DNA of 64,000 bases, from assembly GCA_964628385.1 (NCBI GenBank), contig CAZVOD010000008.1, positions 1-64,000 on the forward strand, in the 5' to 3' direction. The DNA comes from JANQPA01 sp964628385. Its GTDB lineage: Bacteria > Bacteroidota > Bacteroidia > Chitinophagales > Saprospiraceae. The position numbers and the translations under genes were made by a program. Every line of letters begins with the position of its first letter. Positions within the stretch are counted from its first letter, which is position 1. The notes under the pieces are model-generated. The model had not been told where the DNA came from. It searched no databases and saw only the letters and a list, made by a program, of their open reading frames with translations. Below are positions 9,701-16,563 of the stretch, piece after piece.

Positions 9701-11459
9701 CGTTACTGATTGTAACACCGCTGAGGTACTATTGGATGCAACTGGCTCCTCAAGGGGCGACAGGTACGTCTACGAATGGACAGGTCCGGGCATACCAAAC
9801 ATCCAGCGGGGATTACGGCCAAGGGTTCGCATTCCTGGACTTTACAGGCTGACAGTTGTTGATACCACTACTGGCTGTGTCTCTGTACCAGATGAGGTTA
9901 CAGTATCCAGCAATAGCGAATCACCGGTGGGGCAGGCTTCTGTTCAGGGGGTACTGACTTGTGATATTGACAGTGTTCAGTTGCTAGCCAGTAGTAGTAA
10001 CTCGCCACAAGCAATAGTAAGATGGCAGAATCCGCAGGGCGGAACTCTTTCAACAACTAATACCGGGCAAGCCTGGGCTACAAGTCCCGGTACTTATATC
10101 GCTATATTTACAGATACCATTACCGGGTGTTTGAGTACCCAGGAAGTCGAAGTTTCTATCAATAATACGCCGCCTGTCGCAGATGCAGGCGATAATACCT
10201 ATTTAGACTGCAATACCTTGCAAACCAGACTAGACGCATCGGGTTCTGATTTGGGCCAGAGTTTTGAGTTGATGTGGAGGTCGCAGGATGGCCATGAATT
10301 AGCTGAGCCTGATGTTGTCAATCCAATTGTCACCCAACCGGGTATTTATGAACTGAGTATTAGGCGGCTGGGCAATGGTTGCATTAGTACAGATCAGGTA
10401 GAAGTGTTAGTAGATACTTTATTGCCAGTGGCCAATGCCGGGCCTGATCAGCTTATTGACTGTGCAGATTTGGTTGTAGAACTGGATGGTAGTCAGTCAT
10501 CTGCTGCCGGTGAAGCTGTTTTATCCTGGACCAGTCCTGATTATCCTGACTTTATCTCGTTACAAGCCACTCCAAGTGTAGCCCGTGAAGGTACCTATAT
10601 CCTGACCGTAGAAGATCTACAAAATGGCTGCTTGGCTACTGACACAGTAGAAGTTAGTAGTAGCAATAACGGACTGGAAGTTACCTATAATATCAACCGG
10701 CCGGTTTGCTTCGGAGAGGATAATGCATGGATCAGCATTGGTGAAGTGAGAGGTGGTAGTGGTCCGTATTTGCATAGCTTAGATTTTGAGCCTTATAGTT
10801 CTGTCGATTCTTTCACCAATCTTACAGCTGGAAAGTATATTATTGTTACACAAGATATTAATGGGTGTGAAAATTTTGATACGCTGACCATTCCTCAAGG
10901 CCGGCTCCTCGGAGTTGATTTGGGCCCCGATCAAACGATAAAGGCTGGAAATTCAGCCATGATCAATCCACAGTTGTTTGAAATTACGCCCAGTGAAGTC
11001 TTTCGTGTAGATTGGAAGCCCGAGGAGCATCTTAACTGTATGGACATTGGTTGTTTACAAGGGGCTGTAGTGACTCCTGAGCAGACCACGGAGTATAGTA
11101 TAGAAATAGAGGATCAGTTCGGTTGCATTGCCCGGGATTCGGTAATTATCGCTGTGGATGATACTTTTAGGATATATATTCCCAATGTATTTTCGCCGAA
11201 CGGGGATGGTGTTAATGATAAATTTACTTTTGATATAGGGCCACGGGTTGAAAGGGTTACTTATTTTAGAGTTTTTGGAAGGTGGGGAGGAATGTTATTT
11301 GAGCGAATCAACTTTAGCCCCAGACCGCTTTTTGTTGGTTGGGATGGTACTTATAATGGAAAATTGATGAATGCCGGAGTTTATGTCTATATTTTGGCTC
11401 TCGAGCTGGAGGATGGTACGGTTGTATATCGCTCCGGAGATATAACACTTGTCCGATGA
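732..11459 (+). CDS. Giant repeat adhesin-like protein with type B T9SS C-terminal domain
   Basis: About 3575 residues, probably secreted by type IX secretion and attached to or released from the surface; adhesion or gliding-related function is inferred. Starting at ATG 732 or 735 (AGGAAG just upstream at 726-731) gives a clean signal peptide ending near LQSQ; the frame opens earlier at a TTG (657), but that would bury the signal. Residues ~25-240 form a beta-rich N-terminal domain with the DYDFAIYGP segment common in such proteins. Then come an atypical Ig-like unit and about 38 tandem units of ~70 residues, each with an FC...G(D/E) start, a core YxWSTG, a VTVTDxNGC end and a Pro-rich junction. 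Four PKD-like units starting (P)VADAG or similar and one SprB-like unit follow. The last ~95 residues begin IPNVFSPNGDGVND, the hallmark of the gliding CHU_C/type B sorting domain. The frame is unbroken over 10.7 kb. Confidence 0.93.
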   Translation: MMSKRFYLRSLLTISLLAYTFTYLQSQNVDCDKAIVICSDDTFLNFNSRDGGIDDFENPNNNAGCLDFQTPGGNIVRFREMAAGWFYLEFRDDMPPNSVLEFSIMPRLINANDVSDYDFAIYGPNLSCDSLGSPIRCSFVNGDCEFCPDTGLGMGEVDTSEASWDPEMIDNTNGFVKPMVVQPGEVYYLFLEYFEGDVPPDQSNIDIDWGGSAAPFLNCVANPFCELATVEAFGDTTICPGNSIPISGFATNTNGGESYSWSGTQGATAWVKDVNSPNTTVNIPADFEGGEVQFVLLAKEGNCEKFDTVTVNINPLPDVSIEAPEVGCKGDTLTLTATPGFESYQWNTGATTNSIEVSEKGDYSVTVTNALGCQRVVSYFAQFVELPNPLIMGEDIFCNGETVRLDAGEGLSSYLWSDGSTERFLDVTKPGNYAVTVMTELGNCVVSDSIIISQYPISTVQITGDLLLCPDEITTLSVPDTFRSYSWSVGGTGAAVTVDLAQEISVTVEDDNECPVVDTVSLTALDAPIPEIPTDTLFCQNDSVLIDARAGFDTYLWSDGSSAASIWIAQAGAVSVTVTDVLGCEGTAQLQANTFQQPQSGLPDSTGFCAGSSVELIASNDDIVSYQWNTGQVTASINVNSGGWYYLTFTDVNGCVGEDSVFVAVYQIPTPDILGQATICDGEEALLIGEDGFVTYQWSTGDNLQQISTLQADTYILTVEDENGCRGNNSIEVNVQNLPEPIVEGPTIFCPGDTATLAVSTSFDNYQWSTSSTAQNITVTEQGRFSVTVTDDNGCKGSTAFDIDQHTQPQPQIGGIFAFCENDSVLLRVSDSFVNFDWSNGANTPEIIVKDGGPVRITVTDDRGCRGFDTVVLVKNALPEVLIEGRDEICSYEEETLSLNNTFVSYQWQDGSTENTFMANQTGNYRVEVEDENGCAAIDSFFLQVNEAPVPKILGDSTFCSEDTLILQADREYLAYQWNTGFTSPTTIAFLGGTYVLSVLDSNGCRGSASKLVIQFSLPEPFIQGPEEFCEGDTAELAVNRDFPDFSWNNGATTRSISVEEGGEYRVTVTDVRGCQNDTVWRLTQNALPEVSITGPEEICSNEVAEFTATTGFDSYIWQDGSTSTVFSSNQAGRYSVTVTDDKACQNSDAINLAVNPIPEPIIRGDSSFCLGDSIFLDAFDSSYASYSWNTGEITSIIRIGDGGTFTVTVTDFNSCQGVDTFEVERKDAPVPIILGDDEFCDGASVQLEVEQDFLSYKWSDGSTGKRIVVDSGGYYTVRVMDGTECEGIGRTTVVQNPNPVPEISGDSIICDYETAELVGQPGFDDYRWSNSVRGPEVSISDPGIYTLAVVDSNGCEGQNNIEIIVNNSPVPEILSDTVFCEGDELPMTLNEPFAERIWSTGDSTVVISVTEGGIYKVLVTDENGCRASTEQAITRTPQPRPVIEGPVEFCTGGQVTLSADRTYQTYRWSTGDTTATIAVSQGGVYALTVTDETGCDGSASFTLIENQLPVPEISGDSNICVNERAILIAEPGFVNYEWSDGSTEPVLQTNNPGAYTVTVTDGNGCSGAMSRTVVVNELPTPRLEDIIQFCEEDTLFIKTLEPYTAYEWSTGSTADSLGVFAAGDYAVTVTDTNGCIGATPVQSIVEVERPRPRIQGLDEICESDRSALSTFERYESYRWSTGEEDIAITIESGGIYEVTVTNENGCTGSDQINITEHPDPVPQISGPAAICADTFASLSVSLNYDQYQWSTGQTLPAELVTDPGTYTITVTDQNGCRGTDSFNLQVNELPIPEIEGGNGFCNSDTLRLNIVQDYDIINWSTGDVTQGIILTAPGMYGLTVTDQNGCTNDTTLNILEDVVPTPNISGNLFFCENGETLLEADDNFATYQWSTGDTTVGIQVNSPGTYSVTVTDVNGCEGEESVFVREVQNPVPRFEGDKDFCKNESTNIIVRQEYLSYLWSTGETRRAITIDQAGTYEVSVVDENGCQGSSSLEITEQALPQPEILGEQAFCEGDTINISADRSYPSVQWNTGAETTSITVTQGNIYRLTVTDENGCVGDTSRQIIQYSRPRPQITGQTVFCQGNRSLLEVSRGFVDYQWSSGQGNRQITVAQSGIYEITVTDGRGCTGTDNIEVNVLDNPEPEIVGDTSICVGQSTQLTVDKDYVAIFWDNGEEEDTIVIDRSRDVGVIVFDENGCSASTSRRVNEFNLPDPQIAGARKFCIGDTVILAVEEYEAYSWSNGATESFTGITSPGRYIVTVTNEFECSAATSITIEAYEEPVVEVEGDGFYCENRFTELQATQGFEEYQWSSGETVPRIFVNQPGIYTLEVTDENGCRATAEREVLEIELPEPIIEGPPILCDNDTAVLSVPDVYATYAWSGSRDSLPTSTITDGGIYRLQVTDAFGCIGDDTISVTSLVSPQINVSGAVEFCPGDSILLQVSPDNYEFSWNDGDSTVQKIVKTGGLYQVTAVAENGCTTTLEQPVDERPSPEFAVLGQRSFCSGSSTTLTVEGREDYTYQWPNGSRASSIEISNGGQYVLTVTNSSGCEKVDTINIEELSIRTPILPSRASVCTGDTLVLNAGNNYQAYSWNTGSREAFILVDSGGYYEVELTDFNGCIASIGTQVEEVTATEPLILGPGTLCSGQRTPLFVQGGFTEFQWSNGDTTQAIDVSQEGFYRITVTDQNGCVRETGKLVVEVPSPDVKLIGDTTFCEDGTTTLTVETNAPQIEWSTGATGNSIVVDEERIYGVLVRGANGCRVVEEILVKEKQNPQPVISGDAVACFEEGAQLDAGAEFLSYTWSTGDRTQVINVGNTGNYRVEVVDSFGCRGMADFDVAINPSPEPTIIGKPKLCPDETIVLSLREGFQQYEWSNGSDSSAIQVDQVQTVSVRVWDRNGCTADDTFQVTAGVTPTVDIVGDSFLCIGSSVVIGVRDTFETYEWSNGRGGRSIEIFDAGTYRITVSNEDGCFAEDSVTIATAQPPVADAGADIVTDCNTAEVLLDATGSSRGDRYVYEWTGPGIPNIQRGLRPRVRIPGLYRLTVVDTTTGCVSVPDEVTVSSNSESPVGQASVQGVLTCDIDSVQLLASSSNSPQAIVRWQNPQGGTLSTTNTGQAWATSPGTYIAIFTDTITGCLSTQEVEVSINNTPPVADAGDNTYLDCNTLQTRLDASGSDLGQSFELMWRSQDGHELAEPDVVNPIVTQPGIYELSIRRLGNGCISTDQVEVLVDTLLPVANAGPDQLIDCADLVVELDGSQSSAAGEAVLSWTSPDYPDFISLQATPSVAREGTYILTVEDLQNGCLATDTVEVSSSNNGLEVTYNINRPVCFGEDNAWISIGEVRGGSGPYLHSLDFEPYSSVDSFTNLTAGKYIIVTQDINGCENFDTLTIPQGRLLGVDLGPDQTIKAGNSAMINPQLFEITPSEVFRVDWKPEEHLNCMDIGCLQGAVVTPEQTTEYSIEIEDQFGCIARDSVIIAVDDTFRIYIPNVFSPNGDGVNDKFTFDIGPRVERVTYFRVFGRWGGMLFERINFSPRPLFVGWDGTYNGKLMNAGVYVYILALELEDGTVVYRSGDITLVR
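1683..9680 (+). repeat. About 38 tandem ~210-bp coding repeats (70-residue Ig-like units)
   Basis: Within the giant adhesin the 70-residue unit recurs without interruption. By eye I count 38 units, nearly all 69-71 residues long, which matches the 8.0-kb span. Each has two Cys about 45 residues apart: one in 'FC/IC' near the start and one in 'NGC' near the end, so a disulfide per unit is likely. Units are diverged at the DNA level, so this is an old expansion rather than recent slippage. Confidence 0.9.
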
Positions 11460-11464
11460 GTATA

Positions 11465-11499
11465 GCCGGAGTAAAAGTAATGATTCCTTTTACTCCGGC
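11465..11499. terminator. Bidirectional terminator hairpin
   Basis: A perfect 13-bp inverted repeat (GCCGGAGTAAAAG / CTTTTACTCCGGC) with a 9-base loop lies between the convergent ends of the adhesin gene (stop at 11459) and the PiT-like gene (stop at 11519). Its position suggests it ends transcription from both sides, although neither side has a long T tract. Confidence 0.75.
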
Positions 11500-11518
11500 C
11501 GTGAGTGCTCAAGGCCTG

Positions 11519-12475
11519 TTAGGCGGCCAGCACGTACTTTATCAATAATACCAAAAGAATACTGATTACTAGTCCCAAAAAGATTTTTAGTAGATCGGAA
11601 CCTACCATTTTTAGTACCTGGCTATTGAATTTCTTTTCCAGTTGGTATCTCAGAGCAATTTCACGACCTGCTAGTAGTCCGATAAATACCCAGGTGGTAC
11701 TCATTGGAATATTGCTCAGTTCTTTAAAGAATAAAAGTGCTAAGCCATATATACCATCGATAATGGTAGCTGAACGAATATCGATCGTATTGGTTTTGGC
11801 CTTTACGATAGCTTGAATAGCTCCACCTTTATTGGCAAAAATATAGGCAAGAAGGCCCAATAAAATAATTAATGAGACTACCAGTGTAGTAGGAGAGATT
11901 TCTTTAGGCAAGTATACGTATATATTGGCAAAGTCTTGAATGAGCCATTGAGACCATAAAAAACCCGTAGTTACCCACTGTAAAGGCACCCAAATAACAG
12001 CCTGAGACTTGGTAATTGGTTTTTCAATGAACCGCTTTTCTACCGTTCGGGTAATAAGAATATAAACAAGCACCGCTGCACCAAAGGCTACTAGATACCC
12101 CAGGAGAGACTTGGTGATCATGCCGTACAGGTTCTTTTCATTAAAAAATGTAAGAATCAGAAAAGATGTACTTACCGGGATTCCGGTGCGCGTTAATGAC
12201 ATCAGTACCAGTGGCGGTAAAATATAATACCACGCAAAAGGATCGGGCAGCGGATACTTCTCAAGGCGACCATAAGAAACATCTCCGCCGGTAGTATACC
12301 AGCCATAAATCAGTGTTGTCGCTAGAATACTGCCTGCAAATAGCCACAGTACCCACCAGGGCCTTTTTCCGTTAGAACTTAAAAAAGTACCAAGCGTCTG
12401 AATACTATCGTTACCCACAACTGAATAACCAGCCAGTATAAAACCAGCCCACATAACTATTTGAGTGAAATCCAT
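11519..12475 (-). CDS. PiT/Pho4-like inorganic phosphate (or sulfate) permease
   Basis: A 318-residue polytopic membrane protein with about nine hydrophobic segments. The N-terminal GNDSIQTLGT segment resembles the GANDxxN signature of PiT transporters. Two internally related motifs, GIPVSTSF (~residue 98) and NIPMSTTWVFIG (~residue 255), match the duplicated PxSTT motifs of that family. It is shorter than typical PiT proteins (400-500 residues) and lacks their large central loop. Substrate is inferred as phosphate; a related anion cannot be excluded. It stands alone, convergent with the adhesin gene and sharing its terminator. Confidence 0.62.
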   Translation of the reverse strand: MDFTQIVMWAGFILAGYSVVGNDSIQTLGTFLSSNGKRPWWVLWLFAGSILATTLIYGWYTTGGDVSYGRLEKYPLPDPFAWYYILPPLVLMSLTRTGIPVSTSFLILTFFNEKNLYGMITKSLLGYLVAFGAAVLVYILITRTVEKRFIEKPITKSQAVIWVPLQWVTTGFLWSQWLIQDFANIYVYLPKEISPTTLVVSLIILLGLLAYIFANKGGAIQAIVKAKTNTIDIRSATIIDGIYGLALLFFKELSNIPMSTTWVFIGLLAGREIALRYQLEKKFNSQVLKMVGSDLLKIFLGLVISILLVLLIKYVLAA

Positions 12476-12555
12476 TGGTAAGCAGATTGTTTATTTGCCC
12501 TAAAAATAGCAGGAACCCTACAGTTATTATAATTTTCTTTAAAGGAAAATTATCC

Positions 12556-13080
12556 TCTCGCCAAACAGTATGCCTACTGTCCTGGAGATTCAGGCTTTTA
12601 TTCAGGAAATACTGCCTTTGATTTGAGTATTCATGCTCCGTATAAATCTTCTACCTGGTATACAAAAGGCCGAACAACCGATTGGACGTAAGTATCGTTT
12701 ATATTTTTTTGTCTCTAAATTTTCTTTTCTGCTGCTCAGCCAGGAATTTTTCAGCTCTTTCTTTTTGCTTTTCATCAGGATAATAAATGACAGGACTGTA
12801 GGCTTTTCCGAGTGCTATGCCTTGCTATTCTGCATTAAGAGGGTCATGGGCGGCAAAATAAACGGCCAGCAACATAGTGTAGGATACTTTCCCAGGATCA
12901 AAATAAACTTGTACAGCAATTTTTTGCTTGCCGTAACTCTCTTCCAAAGACCGATACGAAGCCAGAGTTGATTTACCTCCTGCATATCCTGTAATGACTT
13001 CCTTTACGCCACGTATTTGCTCAAATACTACTTCGAGGCCACTAAAGTTTCCTCCGGGAAAAATTGGTTTAAGGATTATA
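12556..13080 (-). pseudogene. msrA: Decayed peptide-methionine (S)-S-oxide reductase (msrA)
   Basis: Reading the minus strand from about 13075 gives an MsrA-like sequence: FPGGNFSGLEVVFEQIRGV, then GYAGGK, then VYFDPGKVSYTMLL and AAHDPLN. An in-frame TAG at 12825-12827 follows, after which the match resumes (YSPVIYYPDEKQKERAEKF) and, in a shifted frame, ends with EYSNQRQYFLNKSLNL, equivalent to the AEeYHQdYf...N tail of MsrA. The catalytic GCFWG motif has become GNFSG, so both the nucleophilic Cys and the Trp are lost. The N-terminus is missing. With a nonsense codon, frameshift and dead active site, this is a clear pseudogene. It lies beside a transposase stump, which may have caused the truncation. 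The plus-strand open frame across it (12633-12971) is a shadow. Confidence 0.85.
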
Positions 13081-13095
13081 AAGTACAGTTGAACT

Positions 13096-13120
13096 AAGAG
13101 ATGCTAACATAGCATCTCTT
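13096..13120. repeat. Short perfect hairpin between msrA and transposase remnants
   Basis: AAGAGATGCT, 5-base loop, AGCATCTCTT: a perfect 10-bp stem. A similar hairpin core (GATGCT...AGCATC followed by TCTTA) sits at 34394-34410. It may be a terminator or the relic of a mobile element end; it lies exactly between the two decayed genes. Confidence 0.5.
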
Positions 13121-13164
13121 ATGCTCTTGCGGATTTAAAGACTTATACAAATGTAAGGAACTGG

Positions 13165-13417
13165 AAATGCCTCATAAAAGCCTAAAAATAGAGATTTAGA
13201 TGAGTAAAGAAAAGAAGAGAATAAAAGCTTGGCCTCAAATCGAGTAAAAGTAGAACATGCAATTGCTGGATTGAAAAGATACCGATTGTCATACCATTTT
13301 TTTTATAACAAGCAGGCCAATTTTTCCAAAGTCGGCGCAGTTTTGACTATCTTTGTGTCCCGTAATTTAATCAAATTTACTACAGTGAATGGCCAGCTGC
13401 AACTCAACTTATTTTGA
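13165..13417 (+). pseudogene. C-terminal remnant of an IS5-type (DDE_Tnp_4) transposase
   Basis: The open frame from 13208 reads NKSLASNRVKVEHAIAGLKR, the conserved RVxVEHAIGGxKRYR block around the catalytic Glu of DDE_4 transposases, and runs to a natural-looking end at 13417. Just upstream, restoring one base near 13179 and reading through the TAA at 13205-13207 recovers PHKKPK...E, the segment that normally precedes this block. Only the last third of the gene survives, with a frameshift and a nonsense codon. It is non-functional and lies immediately upstream of pyrG. Confidence 0.8.
13348..13355 (+). promoter_or_regulatory. Candidate -7 element for pyrG
   Basis: TATCTTTG matches the Bacteroidota TAnnTTTG -7 consensus exactly, 106 bp upstream of the pyrG ATG. 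It lies inside the transposase remnant. No clear TTTG -33 box stands at the usual spacing, so this is a candidate only. Confidence 0.35.
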
Positions 13418-13460
13418 GTGGGTTTACAGGTCATGTCGGTTGGGCAGAAAATAAAAGGAA

Positions 13461-15095
13461 ATGGCAAAGTATATTTTTGTTACGGGTGGCGTTACCTCTT
13501 CATTAGGAAAAGGCATTATTTCGGCATCTCTGGCCAAACTACTCCAAGCCAGAGGTTTTTCAATAACGATTCAAAAGTTTGATCCCTACATAAATGTCGA
13601 TCCCGGCACCCTCAATCCCTATGAACACGGCGAGTGTTACGTAACGGATGACGGTGCAGAAACAGATCTGGATCTCGGGCATTATGAAAGGTTTCTAAAT
13701 ACACCGACCTCTCAGGCTAACAATGTTACCACTGGACGGATTTACCAAACTGTTATCAACAAGGAGAGGGATGGAGACTATTTGGGAAAAACCGTTCAGG
13801 TAATCCCTCATATCACCGACGAGATCAAGCGCCGGGTACAGTTGTTGGGCAATACCGGGCAATATGACATCATCATCACCGAGCTGGGCGGAACTGTTGG
13901 AGATATCGAATCATTGCCCTACCTGGAAGCATTGCGACAGCTTCGCTGGGAACTGGGAAAAGATAATTGCCTGGTTATTCACCTCACACTTATTCCATAT
14001 TTACAGGCAGCCCGGGAGCTGAAAACCAAACCTACCCAGCACTCTGTAAAAGAATTACTCAACGCGGGGATACAGGCTGATATACTGGTATGCCGAACGG
14101 AGCATCCGATAACTATGGATATTCGGCGCAAACTTGCTTTATTCTGTAATGTGGATGTAACTTCTGTTATTGAGGCTATTGATGCACCGAGTATATATGA
14201 TGTGCCTATTCTAATGTCTAAAGAGAATTTAGATACTTCGGTTATCACAAAATTGCGACTTCAGGATCTCAAAGCTCCGGATTTGAATAAGTGGAAGCGT
14301 TTTCTTAAGAAGCTAAAGAACCCTAAAGGGACCATCAAGGTTGGTCTGGTGGGAAAATATAACGAGTTGCAGGATGCCTATAAGTCCATCCATGAGTCCT
14401 TCGTCCATGCCGGTACTGCTAATGAATGTAAGGTAGAGTTGGATATCATTCATTCGGAAGCGCTGGAAGGCTCGGATGAGTCTTTGGTAGAGGCATTATC
14501 AGGCCTCGATGGTGTACTGGTTGCTCCCGGCTTTGGAGAAAGAGGTATAGAAGGAAAAATCAGAGCCATCCGGTTCGTAAGGGAACATGAGATTCCTTTC
14601 TTCGGCATCTGTCTGGGAATGCAGTGTGCTGTGGTGGAATATGCCCGCAATGTGCTTGAATTGGAAAAAGCGTCTTCTACTGAGGTGGATCCTGATACCA
14701 CTGAACCTATTATCGATCTTATGCCAGGCCAAAAAGGGATCACCAAAAAAGGCGGCACCATGCGATTGGGAGCGTACGATTGTAGCCTCCTACTAAAATC
14801 TAATGCTCATAAAGCTTTTAAGAAAGAGCTGATACAAGAAAGACACCGGCATCGCTATGAATTTAACAACAAATATAAGAGTCAACTTCAGGAAGCCGGA
14901 ATGATAGCCACAGGAATCAACAAGGATACTGGATTGGTAGAAATTATGGAAATAGCTGATCATCCATGGTTTGTGGGCGTACAATTTCATCCTGAACTGA
15001 AAAGTACAGTGGAAGAACCCCATCCTTTATTTGTAGCCTTTATAAAGGCCTGCATGGTTCATAAAAAAAAAGAATTGATGGCGGTAAACGGATAA
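13461..15095 (+). CDS. pyrG: CTP synthase (glutamine-hydrolysing)
   Basis: Makes CTP from UTP, ATP and glutamine in the cytoplasm, the last step of pyrimidine nucleotide synthesis. At 544 residues it has the usual length. The N-terminal amidoligase domain opens with KYIFVTGGVTSSLGKG and contains the ATP/UTP-binding GTVGDIES segment. The C-terminal class I glutaminase domain (~residues 295-535) has the nucleophile Cys in FFGICLGMQCAV (~384) and the catalytic His-Glu in VQFHPE (~510). The ATG is preceded by AAAAGGAA. It is followed after only 4 bp by a glycosyltransferase gene, so the two are probably co-transcribed. Confidence 0.98.
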   Translation: MAKYIFVTGGVTSSLGKGIISASLAKLLQARGFSITIQKFDPYINVDPGTLNPYEHGECYVTDDGAETDLDLGHYERFLNTPTSQANNVTTGRIYQTVINKERDGDYLGKTVQVIPHITDEIKRRVQLLGNTGQYDIIITELGGTVGDIESLPYLEALRQLRWELGKDNCLVIHLTLIPYLQAARELKTKPTQHSVKELLNAGIQADILVCRTEHPITMDIRRKLALFCNVDVTSVIEAIDAPSIYDVPILMSKENLDTSVITKLRLQDLKAPDLNKWKRFLKKLKNPKGTIKVGLVGKYNELQDAYKSIHESFVHAGTANECKVELDIIHSEALEGSDESLVEALSGLDGVLVAPGFGERGIEGKIRAIRFVREHEIPFFGICLGMQCAVVEYARNVLELEKASSTEVDPDTTEPIIDLMPGQKGITKKGGTMRLGAYDCSLLLKSNAHKAFKKELIQERHRHRYEFNNKYKSQLQEAGMIATGINKDTGLVEIMEIADHPWFVGVQFHPELKSTVEEPHPLFVAFIKACMVHKKKELMAVNG

Positions 15096-15099
15096 AACA

Positions 15100-16563
15100 G
15101 TGATATCAAAACCTCATTCTATATCCGTTCATTTTGATAGAAGAGCACAGTCCTTCCTGGTAGGGGCTGTGCTCTTGCTTGCGTGGCTTTTTATTGCCAA
15201 AGATCAGCATGTTTTTTTCTGGGATACCATTCAACTGGGTTCTAAACAAGCTCATTTTTATTTTGAAAATCGCTTCGCCCGCTTAATTCTTCCGGAAGAA
15301 ATAGATAGTGGTCATCCGCCGGGTTTTGGAATGCTGCTGGCAGCGGCCTGGATAATTTTTGGCAAATCTTTGGTGGTTAGCCACTGGCTTATGTTTCCCT
15401 TCGTAGTGGGTAACTTGGTGCTTGCGTATCTTATTGGAGTATATTTATTGGGAAAAAAACAGGCTTTTTTTCTGCCTTTGTTGTTATTGATCGATCCGGT
15501 AGTGGCAGCTCAGTCTGTACTTATCTCACCGGATATTTTGGTCGTTTTTGGCTTTTTGTTGGCTATACAGGGAATCTTACAGCATTGGCCCAAAGCCAAA
15601 TTGATCGGTGCTTTGATCATGGCTGCTATGAGCATGCGAGGAATGATGGGCGTGGTAGTTGTCTTTGGGGCAGATGTTCTATTTAATGTTTATATAAGAA
15701 AAGAGAAGTTAACCCCCAAAAGTTTTTTCCAAAAAACCATACCCTTTCTTCCTTCAGGTGTCCTTGCTTCGGCCTTTTTAGCTTACCATTATCAAAAAAC
15801 CGGCTGGATTGGTTACCATGAATATTCACCATGGGCCAAAAGCTTTGAAACAGTATCGCTGGTCGGTCTTTTCAAAAATCTATTGATTTACATTTGGCGC
15901 ATGCTGGATTTTGGAAGGGTGGCTATCTGTATAATGATACTGGTACTTTTGGGAAGAATATACTGGCAGCGAAAGTATCTACTTTCTGATTGGCTTCGCT
16001 GGAGTGGCTTCTTTTTATTACTTTCGATGCTACTGTTGAGCCTTACTTTTTTAAAGTATAAAGGCTTACAGGCCCATCGGTATCTGTTGCCGGTATATAT
16101 TACGTTGACTATCTTTTTTTTGATATTGATAAATGAAAAAGTATCCAGTTGGTTTAGAAATATATTATTTGCGGTCGCATTTTTCTCTCTTTTGGGTGGA
16201 CATTTCTGGGTTTATCCGGATAAGATAGCTCAGGGCTGGGATGCTTCTCTTGCTCATTGGCCGTATTATGAAGCCCGTGAGGAGATGCTAGACTATCTGG
16301 AGGCGGCTGATATTGATTTAGCTGAGGTAGGAACGGCATTCCCGGAGATCGGTCCGCTCAAATACAGAGATCTGTCTAATAGAGGAGAAGGTATGGTCAG
16401 GAAAGATCTTGCTAAACAGCGATATATATTTTACTCCAATGTGATGAATGATTTTACTGACAAGGAAATTGATACGCTAAAAGAAAAATGGAAAACGGTG
16501 CAGGCCATCAAAAGGGGAGGAATAAGGCTGATCCTATTCGAAAATGACGATTTTGGAAAATGA
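15100..16563 (+). CDS. ArnT/PMT-like membrane glycosyltransferase
   Basis: A 487-residue polytopic protein with roughly ten hydrophobic segments. The first loop after the first membrane segment has the acidic FFWDTIQLGS motif followed by a conserved EEIDSGHPPGFG stretch, as in the GT39/GT83 family, which uses polyprenyl-phosphate-linked sugars on the outer face of the inner membrane. The acceptor is unknown; lipid A, glycoprotein or another surface glycan is possible. The start is GTG at 15100, four bases after pyrG ends. The stop overlaps the next gene by four bases (ATGA), showing translational coupling. Confidence 0.75.
   Translation: MISKPHSISVHFDRRAQSFLVGAVLLLAWLFIAKDQHVFFWDTIQLGSKQAHFYFENRFARLILPEEIDSGHPPGFGMLLAAAWIIFGKSLVVSHWLMFPFVVGNLVLAYLIGVYLLGKKQAFFLPLLLLIDPVVAAQSVLISPDILVVFGFLLAIQGILQHWPKAKLIGALIMAAMSMRGMMGVVVVFGADVLFNVYIRKEKLTPKSFFQKTIPFLPSGVLASAFLAYHYQKTGWIGYHEYSPWAKSFETVSLVGLFKNLLIYIWRMLDFGRVAICIMILVLLGRIYWQRKYLLSDWLRWSGFFLLLSMLLLSLTFLKYKGLQAHRYLLPVYITLTIFFLILINEKVSSWFRNILFAVAFFSLLGGHFWVYPDKIAQGWDASLAHWPYYEAREEMLDYLEAADIDLAEVGTAFPEIGPLKYRDLSNRGEGMVRKDLAKQRYIFYSNVMNDFTDKEIDTLKEKWKTVQAIKRGGIRLILFENDDFGK

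Noticed and set aside
12633..12971. Plus-strand open frame of 112 codons
   Set aside because: It lies antisense to the recognisable msrA remnant and has no protein-like composition.
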